Assembly (NCBI RefSeq): GCF_020379485.1
Contig: NW_026014699.1
Location: 682,001 to 746,000, forward strand
DNA: 64,000 bases
Origin: Brassica napus
Taxonomy: Eukaryota; Streptophyta; Magnoliopsida; Brassicales; Brassicaceae
Reading direction: 5' to 3'
Shown here: piece by piece, positions 20,874 through 30,706 of the stretch
How positions within the stretch are numbered: the first letter of the stretch is position 1
How the letters are laid out: every line of letters begins with the position of its first letter
Translations under genes and position numbers: made by a program
The notes under the pieces: model-generated
What the model saw: only the letters and a program-made list of their open reading frames with translations
Database searches by the model: none
Told to the model about the DNA's origin: nothing

Positions 20874-20930
20874 GTTGCTACCTTTGAAAGTAACCGCTAC
20901 CTTCATCCTCATGTTCATCCCCTGTTCCAT
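20874..20930 (-). pseudogene. Copia-A gag N-terminus, separated fragment
   Basis: ATG at 20930 on the minus strand opens a frame (MEQGMNMRMKVAVTF) equal to the start of the Copia-H polyprotein and continuous, across the nest, with 9395-4933. This is the amino end of Copia-A's gag, separated by 11.5 kb of later insertions. Confidence 0.85.
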
Positions 20931-21127
20931 CTTTGCTTGACTTGAAAACTTGAATCTTGGATCTCGTACACACCAACCTTGAGTCTAGAATCACGCAAAC
21001 CCACAGAACGCAGTACAGCTTCAACTAGAACGAACCACAGCTTCAACACCTTCAAGACTACTCGCGTGTAGCTTCAAAGACGTTTAGCTTGTAACTCTCT
21101 AAAGATCAAACCCCAGATTCAAATGAA

Positions 21128-21143
21128 CCTGGCTCTGATACCA
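21128..21143 (-). promoter_or_regulatory. Copia-A primer-binding site (tRNA-iMet)
   Basis: Minus strand reads tggtatcagagccagg immediately after the 5' LTR. A leader of about 200 nt separates it from the gag ATG at 20930. Confidence 0.92.
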
Positions 21144-21709
21144 TATGAGATTAAGAGATCTTTAGAGTGATTAGAATAAAGAGAGTGTTTAGGAAGTGAT
21201 TAAGAGAAGTTTGTGAAAGATTAAGAGACTAGAAAGAGCCGTTTAGAGTCTAAGAGAAAACCATAGTCTAAGAGATTAGAGAGACTCGAACTGATTGATC
21301 TTATTAATGAGTGAGGTTACATATTTATATAGAAAGCATTAGGGTTTACAAGAGGCGAAATGGGCACTATTGAAGCATGTAGAGTCAAGGTTGCTTTCCG
21401 GATGATTGGATGGTAAGGCTCACACGCTTTGCCTCTTTACAGCCTGTTCCAGCCTGGCACGCTCTTCCCTTATCCACTCAACGGTCTGATCCCTTCTCCT
21501 TAAGTCCCCAAGGTAACACTCCCTTGTTACCGTTTCACTTGGTCGAGTTGGGTAAGTTTTGGTCGAGACCTTTGGTACGGACGGTACGGCCATGTACGGC
21601 CTTGTACGGACGTCCGTACCATTCACACCCAAACCCCCTAAGCTTCTCCATCTCTTCTCCTCTTCAACTCCTCTTCTCTCCATACCAATATAATCAACTC
21701 AACTCAACA
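21144..21709 (-). repeat. Copia-A 5' LTR
   Basis: 566 bp, identical by eye to 4227-4792. TATATAAAT box on the minus strand at about 21322-21331. Five GTAC boxes at 21575, 21584, 21594, 21604 and 21616. Confidence 0.95.
21575..21619 (-). promoter_or_regulatory. Five-copy GTAC array in Copia-A 5' LTR
   Basis: Five GTAC cores spaced 9-12 bp, followed on the element strand by TCGACC motifs and a GGTAAC/GTTACC inverted repeat. Candidate SBP-box binding array; function inferred. Confidence 0.65.
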
Positions 21710-22797
21710 GATTCATCCTGGTTTGATTAGAATGACAAAGAAGCTGTCATATTCCCAAACAGGCAAAGTGGGATCACCTGATTTGAAAGTGGGATTGCTT
21801 CTTCATCCTAACTCCTATGAAATTTATTCAACTTCCTAGTGATTCTCCATTACTATATGTATCAAAATCAAGCTAATTACATCGCGATTCATCCTGTTTT
21901 GATTAGAATGACAAGGAAGCTGTCATATTCCCAAACAGGAAAACTGGGATCACCTGATTTGAAAGTGGGGTAGCTTCTTCATCCTAACTCCTATGAGATT
22001 TATTCAACTTCCTAGTGATTCTCCATTACTTTATGTGTCAAAATCAAGCTTCTTACATGGTGATTCATCTTGGTTTGATTAGAATGACAAGGAAGCTGTC
22101 ATATTCCCAAACAGGAAAACTGGGATCACCTGATTTGAAAGTGGGATAGCTTCTTCATCCTAACTCCTATGAGATTTATTCAACTTCCTAATGGTTCTCC
22201 ACTACTTTATGTATCCAATTCAAGCTTCTTACATCATGATTCATCCTGGTTTGATTAGAATGACAAAGAAGCTGTCATATTCCCAAACAGGAAAATTGGG
22301 ATCACCTGATTTGAAAGTGGGACAACTTCTTCATCCTAACTCCTATGAGATTTATTCAACTTCCTAATGATTCTCCATTACTTTATGTATCAAAATCAAG
22401 CTTCTTACGTCGCGATTCATCCTGGTTTGATTAGAATGACAAGAAAGCTGTCATATTCCCAAACAGGAAAACTGGGATCACCTAATTTGAAAGTGGGATA
22501 GCTTCTTCATCCTAACTCCTATGAGATTTATTCAACTTCCTAATGGTTCTCCACTACTTTATGTATCCAATTCAAGCTTCTTAGATCACGATTCATCCTG
22601 GTTTGATTAGAATGACAAAGAAGCTGTCATATTCCCAAACAGGAAAACTGGGATCACCTGATTTGAAAGTGGGATAGCTTCTTCATCCTAACTCCTATGC
22701 GATTTATTCAACTTCCTAGTGATTCTCCATTACTTTATGTATCAAAATCAAGCTTCTTACATCGCGATTCATCCTGGTTCGATTAGAATGACAAGGA
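21710..22797 (+). repeat. Satellite array 2, continuation of array 1
   Basis: About 6.2 monomers of 176 bp, resuming in phase after Copia-A. Variant order (aggcaaagtggg, ggggtagc, gtgtcaaaatc, gacaagaaagc, agatcacgatt) repeats that at 2812-3900, so it is the second copy of the eight-monomer unit. It ends at the aagga target (22793-22797) of Copia-D. Confidence 0.92.
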
Positions 22798-23282
22798 TAT
22801 ACACTTTTGTGTATTAGAGCATGATTCAACCAATCAGGGATAATCAGATGAAAAGATTAAAGAGATTAAGAGATTCTAGTGAGAGAATAAAGAGAGAGAG
22901 ACTCAAAACTCCATTAATTAATAACTGATGAGGTTTACAAGTATTAATAGAGAGAGCAACAAGGAAATTCGAAATGGTTAAGCATGTGTAGTCAAAGGAC
23001 AGGCTGGAACTCCTTTTGAATCACTTGGCTGTGCTTTCTCACATGCTTGCACTAGTATAAAGGTAACTTCTCCTTTCCAGCATCATACAGGCTGTCAAAG
23101 TGATCCCTTATCCTTCCTTAACCTCACTTATCCTCTTTGGTCGAGTTTCCTCTCTTCTCTTCACTAAGTTACCTTCTCATCCCATCAGATAACTTCCCCA
23201 AGTAGTTACTGTGGTTAAAATAAAGTTACCACAGTAAAACTCTAAAGTTACTGTCTCAGCCTCCTTGGTCTTCATCTCAATA
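22798..23282 (-). repeat. Copia-D 3' LTR
   Basis: 485 bp. On the element strand TATTGAGATGAAGACC...GTGTATA. Matches 31924-32408 with no difference noticed. Confidence 0.92.
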
Positions 23283-23322
23283 CTCCCCCTCAAGCTTGAC
23301 CATGTAGAACAAGTCAAGCTTG
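23283..23322 (-). promoter_or_regulatory. Copia-D polypurine tract with upstream hairpin
   Basis: On the element strand a 10-bp stem CAAGCTTGAC/GTCAAGCTTG (23291-23322) directly precedes AGGGGGAG (23283-23290). The stem equals that of Copia-C. Confidence 0.8.
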
Positions 23323-23424
23323 GAAACCATGAAGACCTCCCTCGTTAAAAACCTCACCAAGTAAAACCCATTGGGATAAAACCTTGATGAGGGAAAAAGA
23401 GTGGAGACTCCATGGTTAAGGGGC

Positions 23425-26150
23425 TCAGCTCCTAGGAGTCAGATCAATGAGTCCAAGCCTTGACAGTATGGACTCCATTGTCTTCAATCTCGCTGCCTTA
23501 GTAAACACATCTGCAAGCTGATCTTCACTTCTTGTATAACATGGCAGAATCACTCCTAAGATGATCATCTGCCTCACCTTATGACAATCCACCTCTATGT
23601 GCTTTGTTCTCTCATGAAACACTGAATTGGAGGCAATGTGGATAGCTGCTTGATTGTCACAATGCATTGTCATAGGTGTGGCCTGCTCGATCTCCAAGTG
23701 CTTCAAGATCCCCTTGATCCACACCAACTCATTTGTAAGCTTCAACATAGCTCTATACTCAGCTTCAGCACTTGAACAGGAGATGACCTTCTGCTTCTTA
23801 CTCTTCCAAGTAACCAGATTCCCTCCAATGAATGTACAATACCCAGTAGTTGATCTCCTGTCCACTCTATCTCCTGCCCAATCAGCATCACAATACCCAA
23901 CCACTTCTGTACTGCCATTGCAACCCATCCAAACTCCTTGTCCATGTGAGCCACTCAAATACCTCAGTATCCTATCAACCATCTTCCAGTGATGTACCTT
24001 TGGCGCCTGCATATGTTGGCTCACTTGATTCACAGCAAAGCATATATCAGGTCTGGTGATAGTCAAGTAGATCAGCTTACCCACCATCCTCCTATACAGC
24101 TTAGCATTCTCAAACAACTGGTTCTCTTCAACCTCCCCCTCACGCAAGACCTTATACCCTTCCTCAAGAGGTGTCTTAGCTATCTTCCCTCCAAGCACAT
24201 CAGTCTCCTTCAGCATATCCATAGTATACTTCCTTTGAGACATAAACAAACCCTCCTTAGATCTGCATATCTCAATCCCCAAAAAATACTTCATCTCTCC
24301 CAAGTCTTTAATATCAAACACAGACTTGAGAAACTCTTTGGTGGCTTTAATCCCAGCCTTATCACTCCCTGTGATAATCAAATCATCCACATACACCAAA
24401 ATCACTATGATCCCTGATGGTCCAACCAGTGTGAAGAGTGTATGATCTAGTTCAGACTTCCTGAACCCTCTCCCATTGAGAGTTGTACTAAGCTTTCTGT
24501 ACCAAGCTCTAGGAGACTGCTTCAGCCCATATATAGCCTTCTTCAATCTCAAAACATTCCCTGGCTTTACTAGATGCTCAAGACCAGGAGGTGGATGCAT
24601 GTATACTTCATCTTCAAGTTCACCTTGCAAGAAAGCATTCTTCACATCCATTTGCCACAAATCCCACTCCAAGTTTGTTGCAATAGATAACACAATTCGA
24701 ATTGTGTGAAGCTTGGCCACTGGTGCAAAAGTATCAATGTAATCTTCCCCATAAGTCTGTGTAAATCCTCTTGCAACCAGCCTAGTCTTGCGCCTATCTA
24801 TCTCCCCATTTGCAAGGTACTTGATGGTGAAGATCCATCTGCTTGAAACTGCCTTCTTCCCTTTAGGTAACTCACTCTCATACCAAGTATCATTCCTGAT
24901 CATTGCATCCCTTTCATCTCCTACTGAATCTCTCCAAACCTTGTGCTTCATAGCTTCTTCATAAGATCTTGGTATCTCATTCTCATCCAAGTTACACATA
25001 AACACCATGTGCTCTTCTGGAAACTCTGCAAAGGAACACACGGCTTGAGAGGGATGCTCCACAGCCTGGGCATTGTAGTACACTCTCGTGTTTACCCAGT
25101 TGGAAGGATCCCTCCTTATCCTTGTGCTCCTCCGCAAGGTCTCAACCTGTTCTTCAGCCTGAACATTCTCTTGTGCTTCCTCTCTTAAACCAGTAGGTTC
25201 TCCCTGCTCATTTCCACCTGACTGAGCTTCACTCTCTACTTCCTGTGTCTCCTCCTGATCATGCTGACCTGAATCCTCTTGGTTATGCTCCTGCTCCCCT
25301 GATTCAGATCCATTCCCCCTCTCATGATCAAGAGGGGTTGTTCCTCCAGCTTCTCCAGTTTGATTAGAAGGTCCGGTTCTTCCTGGTTCCTGATCTTGGG
25401 ATAATCCTATCCCTAGCCTCTCCAACAACACTCTCAATGTTGTTGCCTTCTCTGATGGAGCTCGGGACAGATCCTCTAGGTCTTCCCATTTCTTCTCCTC
25501 ATAATACCCTTTAGACTCAACAAACTTCACTTCTCTAGATACCATAACCCTCCTAGTTATTGGATCATAACATTTGTAGCCTTTCTGAGTGATTGAGTAC
25601 CCAATGAACATAGCTTTAGTACTCTTTGCTTCTAGCTTGTTCCTTCTTTCTCCGGGAATCATCACATAACATAAGCACCCAAAGACTCTCAAATGATCAA
25701 TGTGTGGCTTGGCCTTGTTCAATACTTCAAAGGGAGACAGTTTCTTCAAGACACGGGTTGGCACTCTATTGATGAGATAGCAAGCAGTCTGAACAGCATC
25801 ACTCCAAAACCTCTTAGGGACATTCATGTGGAACATGATTGATCTCGCAACCTCCATCAAATGTCTGTTCTTCCTCTCAGCCACCCCATTTTGTTGTGGT
25901 GTGTAAGGACAGCTAGTTTGTTGCACAATCCCATGCTTTGCAAGATGACTCTTGAAAGCATTGCTAGTGTATTCTCCTCCATTATCAGACCTCAGAATCC
26001 TCACAGTGGCATTGTACTGATTAGTAACATATGCTTGGAAGTTCATGAAGGCTTCTAGGACTCTGTCTTTGGATGGAATCATGGTGATCCATGTGTACTT
26101 GGACTTCTCATCAATGAAAGTCACAAAGTACTTATGGCTGTCTCTAGACA
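23425..26150 (-). pseudogene. Copia-D pol: integrase core, reverse transcriptase, RNase H
   Basis: Minus-strand open frame of about 900 codons. It begins in the integrase after its first catalytic Asp (MSRDSHKYFVTFIDEKSKYTW) and continues with DNGGEYTS, the VAERKNRHLMEVA glutamate region, an acidic linker, reverse transcriptase (YVDD near 24383-24395) and RNase H (DADWAGD, SSAEAEYRAM), ending RLGLIDLTPRS. The upstream gag-protease part lies in another frame. Aligning around SDVWT with the other copies suggests an apparent 5-nt deletion at about 26150-26160, so no full polyprotein can be made. Confidence 0.9.
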
Positions 26151-27554
26151 TACAGGGTCCACACGTCTGAATGCACCAGATCAAAGCAATTCTCATATCT
26201 GGTTTCTGATGTTGGGAAGACAGTCCTACAGTGCTTTCCAAGTATACAAGCTTCACACTCCAAGTGATTGAACGCCATACTTGGTAGAATCAGTTCAATT
26301 GCCTTGGCATGAGGATGTCCCAGCCTTGCATGCCATGTGAGATTATCACACCTATCCGTTGTGCTGCTCAAACACACAGACTCCACAGGACTAGGCGCCT
26401 CAGTTGTTTGGAGATGATAGAGCTGATGCTTGCTGTCTCCTCTGCCAATAACCCTTCCAGTCTTCAAATCCTGGAACTCAACTTCATTTGGTCTGAAAAC
26501 CACTTGACAATCCAGATCAACTGTAGCCTTCTTAACTGAGATTAGATTGGATGTAAACTGAGGTAGGTAGAAGGCAGTGGAGTTCTTCTCAAACAGCTTG
26601 AGGTTTCCCACTCCTTCTATTGGGATCCTGGTACCATTGGCTATCATGACACTCCCTGTTGCTGCTTTAACCTCACTGATTAGTCTCTTGTCACTGATCA
26701 TGTGGTGTGTTGCTCCAGAGTCAATGATGATGGGTTTAGATGTGGATGCTTTGGCAGGAGCACCCAGACTCCGGGTCGTAGCCAAAGCATACACATGCTT
26801 AACCAACTCATCCCATTCCTTCTTTGTCACACACTCATCTGCCCTCTTGGTATCCATTCCTCTCATATCCGCACTGTCTCCTACTGTCTCTCCCATGTAA
26901 GCTGAGTATGAACACTCTCCTATAACCATCTGCTGAAGTACATCCTTGATTCTCTTCAAGATTACACTCATCCTGTCACTTAAGTGCTCAGACTCGCTAT
27001 CCTTTCTCCATGCCCTTCTCTTCATTAACCACTCCTTAGAAAGTTTTCTCAACCTTCCCCTCTTACAGCTTGTACCTCCCTTCCATCTTTCTGGCTTCCT
27101 GTTCATTTCCCACACATCACAAGTATATTTAACAAGCTCACATACCTCTTCCATAAGGAAGCTGAAGATCACATCTTGCTTCCTCCTTTCTTGACAACAT
27201 CTCGGATTTGATGTGTGTGTCTTCACCACATCTAGCTCCGACCATACTTCTCTCAGCCTTCCCACAAGCTGATAACACTCATCCTTTCCTTGTCTCAAGC
27301 CGCGGATCACCCCTCTGTCCTCAACGACTCTCACAAGCTTGGATTTGCCTAAAGTTGCTTCAATCTCACTCTTTGTAGTGTCTCCTTGAACAACTTCATT
27401 TCCCAGCTTCAGACCTCTTGTCTGACCTTCTTCAGTAGCCATTTCCATGAAAGGTTTCCCCTTTCCATGACTACTCCATAACCCACAGCTTTCCAAAGCT
27501 CTCTTTGCCCATCTTGACCAATCGCCATCCCTCTCTTCTTCAAGCTCCATGGTT
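26144..27554 (-). pseudogene. Copia-D gag-protease-integrase N-terminus, remodelled gag
   Basis: Minus-strand frame, 468 aa from the ATG at 27550. Gag resemblance is limited to WSRWAKRALESCGLW near the start and LREVWSELDVV...ERRKQDVIFSFL near residue 105. The central gag segment seen in A, C, G and H is mostly missing and no CCHC zinc knuckle is found before the protease (DSGATHHM from about residue 277). Gag-pre-integrase motifs (WHARLGHPH, CEACILGKH) follow and the frame ends just after SDVWT. An upstream in-frame ATG lies at 31753, beyond element E, so E probably split the true start. Confidence 0.85.
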
Positions 27555-27767
27555 GTACTTGTTAACTTGAAGAGAAGAAGTGGAGAAGCAAAAGTGATGA
27601 GTTGAGTTGGTGCTTGTGCAAAGACATGGCAAGATCTTCAGAGACTGTATGTTAAGGCTTTGGAAGAGTCTTAAGGCTTCAGAAGTGGTCTGATGAGTGT
27701 GCAAAGATAGGGTTAAGTCCAGGAGGGACTTAGACACCATTTAGAGAAGATTTGGGTCAGACAGTAA

Positions 27768-27795
27768 CTCCAAAGTTACCACAGTAACTTTGGAG
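27768..27795 (+). repeat. Perfect palindrome in element E LTR
   Basis: CTCCAAAGTTAC (27768-27779), 4-nt spacer, GTAACTTTGGAG (27784-27795): 12 bp of perfect complementarity. Also present in solo LTR B (near 20056) and in E's 3' LTR (near 30915). It overlaps repeated GTTACCACAGTAA motifs, so may be a protein-binding site. Confidence 0.75.
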
Positions 27796-28306
27796 AGTTA
27801 CCACAGTAAGATTGGAGAAGTTTGGGCAAGTTGGTGTAAAAGTGAATAGTGAATCACTAGTCACTATTCAGGTTGACTATTCACTATTTGGGTCACTATT
27901 CAGGATGTGAAGAGTGTGCATAGTATATGGATAAGGCACCAAGGTTTGAATCTAGTCAAAGGGAATCAAGAAGATGCTTTGTGGAGGCAAACAACCAATG
28001 GGAGCTTCCTTGTGTGTGATTGGCTAGTTCTGGTCTTGGACAGGCTGTCTCTTGCTGTAAAGAGAAGGGAGCCACGACCATGAACCTGGACAGATGCATG
28101 GGAAGATTAAGAGGAGCCTAAGGAGAGCCAATCACAAGCAAGGAGCCAGCTTGCCTTGGTTTGAATTAAAGTGAGCCAGCTTAGCTTATCCAATCAGCAC
28201 ACATCACTCAGATTACAACAAGACCAACTCATCCTCACCATCCATTCCTCTTAAGTTATTTCTATCCATTAGATATAGGTTTATGAGTTTGCAAGAGTGT
28301 AAAACC

Positions 28307-28315
28307 TATATAAAG
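28307..28315 (+). promoter_or_regulatory. TATA box of element E
   Basis: tatataaag in the 5' LTR, about 270 bp before its end. Inferred from sequence only. Confidence 0.6.
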
Positions 28316-28580
28316 ACCCTTATGGGCGTGTCTAGCTCTCTTAAGAGAGTATGGGGGTTTTCCCCATCTCCTTCATAAATATAAAAGTGTGTTCTTGATC
28401 AGATTCCCTTAATCTACCCCTTTCTTAGTCTCTAATCTCTTAATCTCTCTAAGTCTCTTTGTTTCTGATTCAAGTTCATACTAGTTTCATCAGACCTCTT
28501 ATTCAACTAGTTCAAGACCTTATTCTCTGCCTCTAATGGCTTCTCATACACATACACAGCCAGATCTCTCAAATCTCATA

Positions 28581-28596
28581 TGGTATCAGAGCCAGG
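28581..28596 (+). promoter_or_regulatory. Element E primer-binding site (tRNA-iMet)
   Basis: tggtatcagagccagg directly after the LTR, identical to the autonomous Copia elements in the window. Confidence 0.92.
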
Positions 28597-29809
28597 TTCA
28601 TCAGAACCTGAGCTGAGCTTCCGCAAATCCACAGCTCTCACCTCAGCTCAAATCCAAGCCATGAAGAAGACAGCTCCATCCGGTTCAGCTTCTCCATGAA
28701 GACTGAAGCTTGGCGTGTCATTCTGGTTCCTCAAACCTTTCTCATACCTGTCTTGATGAAGAGCCACCTTGGAAGCAAAGGAGGATGGAGAGGCGTCATG
28801 AACCTCAGGCCAAAACTCCTTGTCCATGAGCTGCTTGCATCCGGCTACAAGAAGAGTAGATGTCATGAAGATGGCGACTTGAAGTATGAAGAAAGGAGGG
28901 GTGTTTGAGCTGTAGAAACAAGAAGGTGGCCATGAGTAGAAGGAGGAGAGGCTGGGTGACGATCCATACTCTCATGTCCAACAAAACCATGAGCCATAAG
29001 CCATTGGAGGTTCAAGGAACCAAACCGGTTCCTTGGCTGTAAGCTATTACTGTCCCTTCTTGATAATGAGCTTGTGTTGTGACTGTGCCTGGTTATTGTG
29101 ATGTGTATTGATTGAAAACCCTGAGGATAATGTGTGATTGCTAAATATAATTAGTTGAATCTGTCCCAGGATGCTTTAAAGGCTTGTTTAGTGTTTAAAG
29201 AGTAAAATGCTTGCTCCTGTTAAGTAATGAGTTTGCTAAATGTGAAATGATATTGTTTGAAGCTCATGAACTGAAAACAGATTGAAAGTAATGCATTGTC
29301 TGATGATGAGTGATGATAGTAATGCTTAGCCTAAGTTATAAATGAATGTGTGATGGATTGTATTGTTGCATTCATGAATTAAAACTGATTAAGGTTAGTG
29401 CATACTGTCAAATTGCTGTCTTACATTGAGGCATTAGATTCATGTCTAAATGCTGAGTAAAGAAGCTTTTAAAATTGCCTAAGTAGCTTGTATTGAATCT
29501 GTTAGGATCATGCTAGTGCTTAGAGAGTTTGCTTGCAAAGATTAGAACTTGAAAATGTCTAGTTTAATCTGTTGCATTGCTTAAAGACATTGGTGTTCAA
29601 ACTTGATGATGCATCAAGGGTTGACCCAATGCACTTGTGTCTTATCTTTGCTGGAGTTTGAGTGATGTTTCAGGTTCACAAGAGGTGTTCTTGGTTCACC
29701 ATCCATCCGAGTTGAAAGAGGAAGACTTTGCCCATTGTGTGGAGCAATGGAGAGTTGAGAAAGAAGTGGTGATGCGCCACTGGTGTGAAGTCTCACTGAA
29801 GCTCACTTG

Positions 29810-29850
29810 CAAGCTTGGACTATACTCAATCCAAGCTTGAGGAGGGGAGT
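29810..29850 (+). other. Internal PPT-hairpin relic 1 in element E
   Basis: CAAGCTTGG (29810-29818) pairs with CCAAGCTTG (29831-29839) across a 12-nt loop, followed by AGGAGGGGAG and TTTAGTG. Same layout as the true PPT region but with a GG/CC inner stem. Confidence 0.6.
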
Positions 29851-30123
29851 TTAGTGAGCTTCCAAGCGATCCAAGAAGTCCATTGCAACCATCTGAAGAA
29901 GGAGCCATCCGGGCTTAGGCTGTGGCGAGTCTATTCAAGAGAGTACTCAAACTAAGACAGAGTACTCTTGGCTGTGAGAAGATGAAGGCAACTCTATCAA
30001 GGCGGCTTCTAGTGTGAAGTGATTGGAGAGATAGCTGAAGCTTCCACAAGCATTCCATGAAGATGGCAAGATCAGAAGAGAAGCGGCAATGGTGTGTGTG
30101 TGAGGATCATGAAGCAATCCATT

Positions 30124-30160
30124 CAAGCTTGTTCCTGTGAGAGTCTCAAGCTTGAGGGGG
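30124..30160 (+). other. Internal PPT-hairpin relic 2 in element E
   Basis: CAAGCTTG (30124-30131) and CAAGCTTG (30147-30154), self-complementary, then AGGGGGAG and TGTTGAAGC. It looks like a junction between a polypurine tract and an LTR start that is no longer at an element end. Confidence 0.6.
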
Positions 30161-30663
30161 AGTGTTGAAGCTTACATGATCCAAGAGAGCTTGGTGGTTA
30201 TTCTAGAAGAGGAAGCAACCTGTTGAGAAGTATGATGAAGGATGAAGAAGCAATATCCAAGGCGGCTTCAAGTGTTGAGGTGATTGGAGAGTGGCTGAAG
30301 CATCCTCATGTAGCTCAAGCAACAAGGTGGCGACTCTATAAGAAGAAGAAGCAGCCAAGACTCAGTAAGAGAAGTTGTATCTCCAAGAAGAGGCTGATCT
30401 GGTGTGTCCGAGCACTTCAACCTAACAAGAGGTTAGGTGAAAGGGGGAGAGACCAAGATTAGGCAGTAAGGAGAGTACAAGGCGTGGGATGATTGTAGAG
30501 GCCATGATCCAGAGTCTTTGTGTCCCTTACATTGTTGGTAAGGCACAAAGACTCACTGGCCAATCCCTAGGCCTTGGAGACTTTACTCTTTTTCCCTCAT
30601 CAAGGTTTTGTCCCAAAGGGTTTTCCTTGGTGAGGTTTTTAATGAGGAAGTTCTTCAAGGTTC

Positions 30664-30706
30664 CAAGCTTGACTTAGGATCAGCTAGAGTCAAGCTTGAG
30701 GGGGAG
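30664..30706 (+). promoter_or_regulatory. Element E polypurine tract with upstream hairpin
   Basis: An 11-bp stem, CAAGCTTGACT (30664-30674) with AGTCAAGCTTG (30688-30698), directly followed by AGGGGGAG (30699-30706) and the 3' LTR. It is the longest stem in the set. Confidence 0.8.

Larger units (their letters stand above)
4227..21709 (-). mobile_element. Copia-A, Ty1/copia LTR retrotransposon hosting a nest
   Basis: Complete element on the minus strand, flanked by the 5-bp target duplication gattc (4222-4226 and 21710-21714). It has 566-bp LTRs at both ends, a primer-binding site matching the 3' end of initiator tRNA-Met (21128-21143) and a polypurine tract (4793-4800). Removing one TSD copy rejoins the satellite in phase. 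Its own length without the nested elements is about 6 kb, usual for plant Copia. The LTRs look identical by eye, so it is young although it is the outermost and oldest layer of the nest. Confidence 0.95.
27560..28580 (+). repeat. Element E 5' LTR
   Basis: 1,021 bp. It contains the 12-bp-arm palindrome at 27768-27795, a cluster of TCACTATTC/GAATAGTGA motifs near 27840-27905, paired CCAATCA motifs and TATATAAAG at 28307-28315. No GTAC box noticed. Confidence 0.93.
28597..30663 (+). other. Non-coding interior of element E with PPT relics
   Basis: About 2.07 kb with only short open frames (up to 79 codons, for example 30223-30462), none with a motif I recognise. The middle part (29050-29600) is AT-rich and intron- or UTR-like. 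Two internal places repeat the 3'-end signature of Copia elements: a hairpin and purine tract at 29810-29850 and at 30124-30160, the second followed by TGTTGAAG like an LTR start. This suggests assembly from several element 3' ends. Capture of host sequence cannot be excluded. Confidence 0.7.

Noticed and set aside
21128..21143. tRNA-Met-like sequences at primer-binding sites as tRNA genes
   Set aside because: Only 12-16 nt complementary to the tRNA 3' end and no cloverleaf around; they are primer-binding sites.
28648..30462. Small open frames (60-83 codons) in element E as captured host genes
   Set aside because: No recognised motif, overlapping on both strands and short; a capture event cannot be supported without a search.
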